Positions 23,379-28,251 of a stretch of DNA of 28,251 bases are shown in pieces. Under the pieces are notes generated by a model. It saw only the letters and a list, made by a program, of their open reading frames with translations. It ran no database searches and had not been told where the DNA came from. Position 1 is the stretch's first letter. Each line of letters begins with the position of its first letter. The stretch spans positions 1 through 28,251 of the forward strand of contig CAZOUM010000041.1 of assembly GCA_964582985.1 (NCBI GenBank), written 5' to 3'. The position numbers and the translations under genes are program-made. This DNA is from CAZQYB01 sp964582985. GTDB lineage: Bacteria > Planctomycetota > Phycisphaerae > Sedimentisphaerales > Anaerobacaceae.

Positions 23379-23666
23379 GTGAGACAGCCTTCAATTAAAG
23401 AATATACTGCAAACTTATAAGAATCTCAACCGTCTCACTTCACCAAGACACTTAAAAGAAGAAAAGAGCAATATTCTTAATACCTATTATACCTGCCCTC
23501 CCCAATTTTGCAAGCACTTTTTTCAAAAATTCTTAAATTTTTTTCAAAAAGTTGCCCACCAGCCATCTTTGAAGCCGCTTTTTCTCTAACCCATTTACCA
23601 CAAGCAACTTACATCCTTTCCCTCGGCCCCATCCTGTCATCCTGAGCTTGTGCCCAAGGTGCGCAG

Positions 23667-23704
23667 TCCGCCGCAGGCGGATACGCAGATCCGCCTCTGG
23701 CGGA
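23667..23704. repeat. Pair of GGCGGA palindromes
   Basis: TCCGCC-GCA-GGCGGA (23667-23681) and TCCGCC-TCT-GGCGGA (23690-23704): two 15-base hairpins with identical 6-bp arms, 8 bases apart. They are preceded by a TCATCCTGAGC segment (23636-23646) typical of dispersed intergenic repeats I recall from other genomes. Likely a REP-like element. Confidence 0.6.
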
Positions 23705-23778
23705 ATCAATTTCAAAACCCTGGCAGCCACCTTGGCCAACTCGTACCTTGTGGCTTTTTCATTTTTTTCAAAAAAAAC

Positions 23779-23806
23779 TTGACAAAAAATTAGACTCTGT
23801 TATACT
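23779..23806 (+). promoter_or_regulatory. Promoter of the GntR/ABC operon
   Basis: Consensus -35 TTGACA (23779-23784), a 16-base spacer and -10 TATACT (23801-23806). The regulator ATG is 38 bases after the -10 box. Confidence 0.8.
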
Positions 23807-23832
23807 TGTAATAGTTAGCATAGTACAAGTAT
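23802..23832. promoter_or_regulatory. Operator-like palindrome overlapping the -10 box
   Basis: ATACTTGTA (23802-23810) and TACAAGTAT (23824-23832) are perfect 9-bp inverted arms separated by 13 bases. One arm covers the -10 box and the other lies over the likely transcription start, the placement expected for autorepression by the GntR-type regulator encoded next. Confidence 0.75.
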
Positions 23833-23844
23833 TGAGGCAAGACA

Positions 23845-24240
23845 ATGCAGTTTCGTATAGACAACGCATCCGGCAGGGCCGTTTACCAGCAGATAATAGA
23901 CCAGGTCAAACGTGACATTGCCCTCGGCAGGCTCACAAAGGACGAAAAGCTCCCCACTGTAAGACAGCTCGCCGTCCAGCTTGCGATAAACCCCAACACG
24001 ATAGCCAAGGCCTACCGCCGGCTCGAACAGGAAGGCATCATTACTACCAAGCCGGGCGCCGGGGCTTTCGTCGCTAACCTCGACAGCAACCTCAGCAAAA
24101 CCGTGAGAAAAAAACTTATCTGCGAAGACATCGAACACCTTATCGTGGACGCAATCCACATGCAGATTGAAAAGCAGCTGCTTATCCGCTGGGTCAAAGA
24201 GCGAATCGAGAAATTCAAGTTCGCTGACGAGAAAGGATAA
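23845..24240 (+). CDS. GntR-family transcriptional regulator, YtrA subfamily
   Basis: A 131-aa regulator. An N-terminal winged helix of GntR type (AVYQQIIDQVKRDIALGRL, then LPTVRQLAVQLAINPNTIAKAYRRLEQEGII) is followed by only about 55 residues, too short for an effector-binding domain, which defines the YtrA subgroup. GAGG lies upstream of the ATG. YtrA-type regulators usually repress an ABC transporter operon in which they are the first gene; here the ATPase gene follows by 3 bases. The upstream palindrome at 23802-23832 is its probable operator. Confidence 0.92.
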   Translation: MQFRIDNASGRAVYQQIIDQVKRDIALGRLTKDEKLPTVRQLAVQLAINPNTIAKAYRRLEQEGIITTKPGAGAFVANLDSNLSKTVRKKLICEDIEHLIVDAIHMQIEKQLLIRWVKERIEKFKFADEKG

Positions 24241-24243
24241 CCT

Positions 24244-25149
24244 ATGAGCGATACCATCATCAAAATCCAAAACCTGGCTAAATACTTCGACGGCCGCTGC
24301 GTCCTGGACGGCATTAACCTCAATATCCCACAGGGCTGTATCTACGGCCTGCTCGGACGAAACGGTGCCGGCAAAACAACTATCATACGGATTCTCCTCG
24401 GGCTCGACTCGCCGACACGCGGCCGAACATCCCTGCTCGGTGCAGACTCGGCAAAGCTTTCCGCAAGAACGCACGGCAGAATCGGCTACGTCGCGGAAGC
24501 GCACAACCTAATCCAGAACTATAAGGTCAGCCGGCTCGTAAAGCTCTGCAAAGACCTCTCACTGAAATGGAATGACGACTTCTTTGGCCGCCTTATAGAA
24601 GCATTCCGTCTGCCGATGCAGCGCAGAGTAAAGCAGCTATCCATTGGTATGCGAGCACAACTAAACCTCTCGCTCGCTATGGCCATAGACCCGGAACTGC
24701 TCATCCTCGACGACCCGACGCTCGGCCTCGACACCGTCGCCCGCCGGCAGTTCCTCGAACTTGCCGTTGACCTGCTACAAAAAGATGGCCGAACTATCCT
24801 GTTCTGCTCACACATCCTCAGCGACGTCGAACGAATCGCCGACCGCATAGGCATACTCGCCGCCGGAAAGCTCATCGTGGATTGTCCACTTGAAGAACTA
24901 AAAAAGCGCGTCAAAAAATTAAGGCTCATCTTCCCCGAACACGCACCAGCCAATCTGCATATGACCGAAATAGTGAATCAACAGCTCCAGGGCCGCGAGT
25001 TGACTATAACCGTCGCAAACTGGAACCAGCAGAAACAGGCCTTCATCGAAACCTTCAAACCCGAAAGCTGCACCGAAATACCAATGTCGCTTGAGGATAT
25101 GTTCATAGAATGCACACGACTCAAATCGACGCCGATTACGAACACATAA
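24244..25149 (+). CDS. ABC transporter ATP-binding protein
   Basis: A 301-aa ATPase with Walker A GRNGAGKTT at 38-46, signature LSIGMRAQL at about 136-144, Walker B LLILDDPTLGLD and H-loop LFCSH. About 80 C-terminal residues beyond the nucleotide-binding domain form an accessory domain, as in CcmA/BcrA/YtrB-like ATPases. It would power the membrane proteins encoded downstream. It starts 3 bases after the regulator; cargo is unknown, and an export role is likely because no solute-binding protein is present. Confidence 0.94.
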   Translation: MSDTIIKIQNLAKYFDGRCVLDGINLNIPQGCIYGLLGRNGAGKTTIIRILLGLDSPTRGRTSLLGADSAKLSARTHGRIGYVAEAHNLIQNYKVSRLVKLCKDLSLKWNDDFFGRLIEAFRLPMQRRVKQLSIGMRAQLNLSLAMAIDPELLILDDPTLGLDTVARRQFLELAVDLLQKDGRTILFCSHILSDVERIADRIGILAAGKLIVDCPLEELKKRVKKLRLIFPEHAPANLHMTEIVNQQLQGRELTITVANWNQQKQAFIETFKPESCTEIPMSLEDMFIECTRLKSTPITNT

Positions 25150-25164
25150 ATTAGGAGGTACCAG

Positions 25165-25791
25165 ATGTTCACACTGATAAAAAGAGAAATCGAAGACAAT
25201 ATAGCATATTTCGCCGCGGCAGCCCTTTTTTCAACAGCGCTCGTCATTGCGGTTACTTCCCTTGCATACAATGCCGAAGAACTTTCCGAGGTCGCCCTGT
25301 CGCTTTCGATTCCAATTATTGTACTGGCCATACTTGGTTTCTCTGCGATGGGCGCAAGCCAGATGTACACAGACAAAACCAGGAAAATCTCCGCCCTCTT
25401 ATCGACCCTGCGCGTTACGCGAGCTCAGATATTGGCTGCCAGGATTGTCACGGGAATTCTTACCATTCTGATTTTGCTGGTCCCCCTGGCCGTTACAGCC
25501 GCAGTTCTGCTGCGACTTTTCCCGCCGCCTTACCCAATTTACCCCCACTTCGTTTCTGAAATATTCACAGCAGTGTTTCTAACGGGTTTTGCCTGCTATT
25601 GCCTCGGCCTGCAGCTCGGCTGGAACTCAAACAAGGTCATTCGGGTACTGGGTAGCATAGGCTCAACCGCCGTCATTGTGCCGCTTATTGTTATCAAGGG
25701 CTTCGGTGCCTGCACTGTAATAATAATGTTGCTGTTGATTGTCGCCTCCCTGACCCGAACCTGGCAAAAATTTACCTCAACCCCTCTTTAG
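25165..25791 (+). CDS. ABC-2-type permease-like membrane protein
   Basis: A 208-aa integral membrane protein with five to six hydrophobic helices and a short cytoplasmic start MFTLIKREIEDN typical of ABC-2 permeases. A soluble loop, SQMYTDKTRKISALLSTLRV, between helices 2 and 3 matches the cytoplasmic coupling segment of such permeases. A near-consensus ribosome site AGGAGGT precedes the ATG. It is the only clear permease in the operon, so it may work as a dimer or with the following protein. Confidence 0.85.
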   Translation: MFTLIKREIEDNIAYFAAAALFSTALVIAVTSLAYNAEELSEVALSLSIPIIVLAILGFSAMGASQMYTDKTRKISALLSTLRVTRAQILAARIVTGILTILILLVPLAVTAAVLLRLFPPPYPIYPHFVSEIFTAVFLTGFACYCLGLQLGWNSNKVIRVLGSIGSTAVIVPLIVIKGFGACTVIIMLLLIVASLTRTWQKFTSTPL

Positions 25792-25801
25792 GAAAATAAC
25801 T

Positions 25802-27469
25802 ATGAAACCCTCAAGAAACTATCTCGCCAAAGTAATCGCTGCCGGTTTTGTCGTTCTGCTTTTGCTCTCCATAGTATTCTTCTGGGCCCGCCTCTTATGC
25901 GAAATAACCCTCAGAGAGATTATGCCCCGGGAAGCACGCGAAGTCCTCATACGGCCTTCCGGACTCATACCTAAGGAAATTGAAAACGACCCTAACGTGG
26001 CCCGCCATTCCTACATTTCAGCCCGTTTTTCCCCGTCGGAAACCTCCCTTACCCTTGGAATCATAGATTATTTTGCCGCCAGAGCCCTGCAAGGCCGGCT
26101 TTCAAACGTTTATTATTACTCGTACGAAGATGAACGTCACAATGAAATGCTCTACTTTGACAAAAGCATTGGCTTACTCGTATATCACCGTACCTATAAA
26201 CAGAAGCTGCCCGACAAAATGACCGTGCTCAGGACGCTCCATCTTTACGCCGGTCCTGAAGGAATCTCAGAAACCCCTGATGAAGCGCTCGGCAGATTCT
26301 CCGCCCTTATCACAGATTACTGGCTACCGGTAACATTATTTGACAAAAAGCTGCGCCGCTTTTTCACAATTAACTTTAAAGAAAAAACCATCCTCAAAGG
26401 ACTTGAGCTTGCAAAAGACAATACCCACAATCCCATTCAGGTAGGCCGCTTAGACCGCTTAGGTGCAAGTGAGTGGCTGTCAGAACTGGATTGTAATCCC
26501 CCTATGATAAAGGTCCCAAAACGTGCCGAGGAAAACGAAGACAAAAGTCGCTATTCGCGCCACGGCTACCAACCAGAGTTCGAATCAATCATAAAAAACT
26601 TTTACCTGAACTATGCAGGCCGGTACATACTTGTACTTGACGAATCCGGCAGAATTGATTTGCTCGACAGAGAAACGCTTCAGTTCGCCGGAACCGCCGG
26701 CTACTTACCCGCCCCAGAAACATTCTATCCCTCAAAGACATCTGTAAGGCCGAAAGACCTGCTCGGTTATAACGTTTTGCCCCTGTCCATCGACAGAGAA
26801 TACATAGGAATGTGCGTCGCCGGGACCTCCCGAGAAGGAACTGCTATGGCCGTCACCGTCTTCGACAGTCAGGGAAGATTACTCAGAGAAGGACATACCA
26901 AAATCACAGAAGATGAACACCGACACCGAGGGGCCAGTTACATACCTTCAAGCAAGGCCGTCTTCTTTCACGTCCCCTGGGCACCCGCACTGACGACCGC
27001 AAAATACCTGCTGGAAAATCTTCATCCCCCAATCCTGAACATCGCCTCCTTCTTTGCTGCTGACAGCTTCGATGCTGCTGCCGGACACAGAGCGCTCTTT
27101 TTCCTGCCGAACTCATTTATAGCAATGAAGGGCCGAGAAGTCAGCGAAGATGTCGTGGGCATATACTTCTCCGCGCTGCTGCTTATTTCACCGTCAATAA
27201 TACTGGCAGGCTTCCTCGCCCGGCGAGTCACCAAGGATGCTGCCGCCGTCGGACTCTCAAAAAATGCAAAACTCCCCTGGATAATCGCAACCATTGCCTT
27301 TGGTTTAAGCGCTTACATCACCTACAGACTTACCAGGCCAAAAATGACCCTGGTCACCTGTGCAAACTGCGGCCGATTGAGAAGGCCCGATATGGACAAA
27401 TGCCACTGCTGCGGCAGCAAATGGTTCGTCCCGGAACTAACACCTCCAGCCTGGCGGGTCCTTGATTGA
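25802..27469 (+). CDS. Large membrane protein with C-terminal zinc ribbon, ABC operon
   Basis: A 555-aa protein. One transmembrane helix near residues 10-30, then about 400 residues that are probably extracytoplasmic and beta-rich (segments such as GRYILVLDESGRIDLLDRE and MAVTVFDSQGRLL look like propeller-type strands). Two helices follow near 458-478 and 488-508, and the C-terminal tail is a zinc ribbon, C520-x2-C523 with C534-x2-C537. I do not recognise the family. It follows the permease by 10 bases with GGAAAA upstream, so it is part of the operon and may be a partner or substrate-handling subunit of the transporter. Confidence 0.78.
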   Translation: MKPSRNYLAKVIAAGFVVLLLLSIVFFWARLLCEITLREIMPREAREVLIRPSGLIPKEIENDPNVARHSYISARFSPSETSLTLGIIDYFAARALQGRLSNVYYYSYEDERHNEMLYFDKSIGLLVYHRTYKQKLPDKMTVLRTLHLYAGPEGISETPDEALGRFSALITDYWLPVTLFDKKLRRFFTINFKEKTILKGLELAKDNTHNPIQVGRLDRLGASEWLSELDCNPPMIKVPKRAEENEDKSRYSRHGYQPEFESIIKNFYLNYAGRYILVLDESGRIDLLDRETLQFAGTAGYLPAPETFYPSKTSVRPKDLLGYNVLPLSIDREYIGMCVAGTSREGTAMAVTVFDSQGRLLREGHTKITEDEHRHRGASYIPSSKAVFFHVPWAPALTTAKYLLENLHPPILNIASFFAADSFDAAAGHRALFFLPNSFIAMKGREVSEDVVGIYFSALLLISPSIILAGFLARRVTKDAAAVGLSKNAKLPWIIATIAFGLSAYITYRLTRPKMTLVTCANCGRLRRPDMDKCHCCGSKWFVPELTPPAWRVLD

Positions 27470-27532
27470 CAATCCGCTGCTAACCGACCCCTGACCCCCG
27501 GCCCGGCGACTGAGTTTCTTTTAATATAAAAC

Positions 27533-27624
27533 GCCGGCCTTCCCGGCCTCAACCGGCTAAATACTAAAGATTTAGCCCGTTAGAAGTAAGTTGCCAAAGG
27601 CACTTGTCTACTTTCTAACTGGGC
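27533..27624. repeat. Cluster of overlapping hairpins
   Basis: GCCGG (27533-27537) can pair with CCGGC (27553-27557). GGCTAAAT (27555-27562) pairs perfectly with ATTTAGCC (27570-27577). GCCCGTTAGAAGTAAGT (27575-27591) pairs with ACTTTCTAACTGGGC (27610-27624), with small bulges and an inner TGCC/GGCA stem. Neighbouring stems share bases, so they cannot all form at once. No T-run follows. It may be a dispersed repeat or a structured RNA. Confidence 0.6.
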
Positions 27625-27722
27625 CCAGATACGACATACGAATTAAAAGGCGGGAATTGCGGGTTTGGTATTATCTTTGTTTGGAATATTTTTTTTGGAA
27701 AATCAATTGAGAGGTTTTGGTA

Positions 27723-27938
27723 ATGTCATTAGAAGGATTGAGAGATGAAGCCATAAAAGCTTTTGTTGAATATGGCGAAGCAATGAAAGAGGCTTTTAAC
27801 CTTCAAGGTGAGCTTCTTGCTGCACCCTTAATCAATACGCTTAAAAGTGGCCACGAAGAGAAAATAAAAGGGTTCATTGCCGAAGCTAAAAGGCAGACTG
27901 CTCAATTCAAGGCAATGATCAATCGATTGTCATCTTGA
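27723..27938 (+). CDS. Small helical protein of unknown function
   Basis: A 71-aa protein from ATG 27723, with GAGAGG about 9 bases upstream. The sequence is almost entirely helix-forming, with heptad-like spacing (LRDEAIKAFVEYGEAMKEAF and IKGFIAEAKRQTAQFKAMI), and lacks Cys and Trp. It looks like a short helical hairpin. AT-richer than the operon to its left. No family recognised. Confidence 0.65.
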   Translation: MSLEGLRDEAIKAFVEYGEAMKEAFNLQGELLAAPLINTLKSGHEEKIKGFIAEAKRQTAQFKAMINRLSS

Positions 27939-28017
27939 ATAGTTTTAAATCAAGCGGCATGTTGGAACACACCACTCCAGAAGACCCGCCGAAAACGGTG
28001 GTCCACTAAGCTAATCG

Positions 28018-28046
28018 TTGACATTTTATTTCCGGTAGACTAAATT
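28018..28046 (+). promoter_or_regulatory. Candidate promoter of the right-edge gene
   Basis: TTGACA (28018-28023), a 17-base spacer and TAAATT (28041-28046). A perfect TATAAT also occurs at 28062-28067, but without a matching -35 at the right distance; either could be used. Confidence 0.45.
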
Positions 28047-28106
28047 GCTAAAAAAGTGTTGTATAATATTCTGTTGGACGCAGGGTAAAGAAAGAAAGGA
28101 TCAGGG

Positions 28107-28251
28107 ATGGCGAAGAAGAAGGCATCGCCCCGTAAGCTCTACGGTAAGCTGAAAGGGTCGTACAGACAGAAAAGCGTGAAGAGGCGAATCGAGGCACTCT
28201 TTCTCGACAATCTCGGCAAGGTATTGACTCGTGAACAGATTATCAAGACGG
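28107..28251 (+). CDS. Hypothetical protein with winged-helix-like start (cut by window edge)
   Basis: ATG 28107 with AAAGGA 7 bases upstream. The frame is open for 48 codons to the right edge. The peptide begins with a very basic MAKKKASPRKLYGKLKG and continues into RRIEALFLDNLGKVLTREQI, which reads like the first helices of a winged-helix DNA-binding domain. Such domains occur at the N-terminus of some HNH nucleases, but the rest is missing, so no function is assigned. Confidence 0.7.
   Translation, partial: MAKKKASPRKLYGKLKGSYRQKSVKRRIEALFLDNLGKVLTREQIIKT

Larger units (their letters stand above)
23192..23778. other. Gene-poor intergenic region with palindromes
   Basis: Nearly 590 bases with no convincing coding sequence. 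Two open frames (plus 23208-23420, minus 23533-23739) run through hairpins and have low-complexity translations. The region holds a perfect 13-bp hairpin, a double GGCGGA palindrome, A/T-rich tracts near 23515-23550 and 23755-23780, and a distant 7-bp inverted repeat AAGTTGC (23549-23555) / GCAACTT (23604-23610). Confidence 0.55.

Noticed and set aside
23208..23420. A 70-codon plus-strand open frame
   Set aside because: It runs through the perfect 13-bp hairpin and its translation is low-complexity and basic.
23533..23739. A 68-codon minus-strand open frame
   Set aside because: It is built on the GGCGGA palindromes and A/T tracts of an intergenic repeat.
23815..24504. A 229-codon minus-strand open frame opposite the GntR and ABC genes
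   Set aside because: Antisense shadow across two clear genes and across their promoter.
27533..27624. CRISPR-like repeated hairpins
   Set aside because: The hairpins differ in sequence and there are no regular spacers.

Overview
The window looks like a chromosomal segment of a Planctomycetota bacterium, probably of the class Phycisphaerae. This is inferred from gene content and protein style, not from a marker-gene search. Supporting signs are two pseudopilins with the planctomycete-style FTLIELLVVIAIIALLM leader, an ECF sigma/anti-sigma pair, zinc-ribbon membrane proteins, a GltX carrying a long insert after KLSKR, and an Aquifex-type single-chain aconitase. Core genes sampled by eye are about 50-58% GC.

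Left part (1-10439): a truncated membrane-protein start, probably Lgt, on the minus strand. A divergent plus-strand run follows: gltX, a restriction-modification pair, a PfkB-family kinase, thpR, recA, alaS and a zinc-ribbon membrane protein. The restriction-modification pair (2178-4064) is AT-rich (about 32-35% GC in two sampled 60-base blocks). Its nuclease is a clear EcoRV relative with the catalytic residues and the base-reading loop intact. It sits between gltX and the kinase and looks like a horizontally acquired cassette.

Middle (10589-19824), all on the minus strand. In transcription order: pseudopilin 2 with its own terminator; an ECF sigma factor overlapping its membrane-anchored zinc-finger anti-sigma factor; pseudopilin 1 with its own terminator; aconitase; then a tight cluster of a radical SAM enzyme, a LOG-family protein, a secreted protein built from two copies of an unrecognised domain, and hisD.

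Right part (20332-28251): a UDP-sugar pyrophosphorylase (plus strand) converges on queA (minus strand). A small conserved-looking ORF and about 590 bp of gene-poor DNA with palindromes come next. Then follows a four-gene plus-strand operon: a YtrA-type GntR regulator, an ABC ATPase, a permease and a large membrane protein with a C-terminal zinc ribbon. Its promoter has a 9-bp-arm palindrome over the -10 box, which suggests autoregulation. The window ends with a hairpin-rich spacer, a small helical protein and the first 48 codons of a gene cut by the right edge.

No rRNA, tRNA, CRISPR array, transposase or replication origin was seen. The least explained items are the radical SAM/LOG/two-domain secreted protein cluster, the EcoRV-like module with a seemingly non-Dam-like methylase, the large GltX insert, and the structured intergenic elements.
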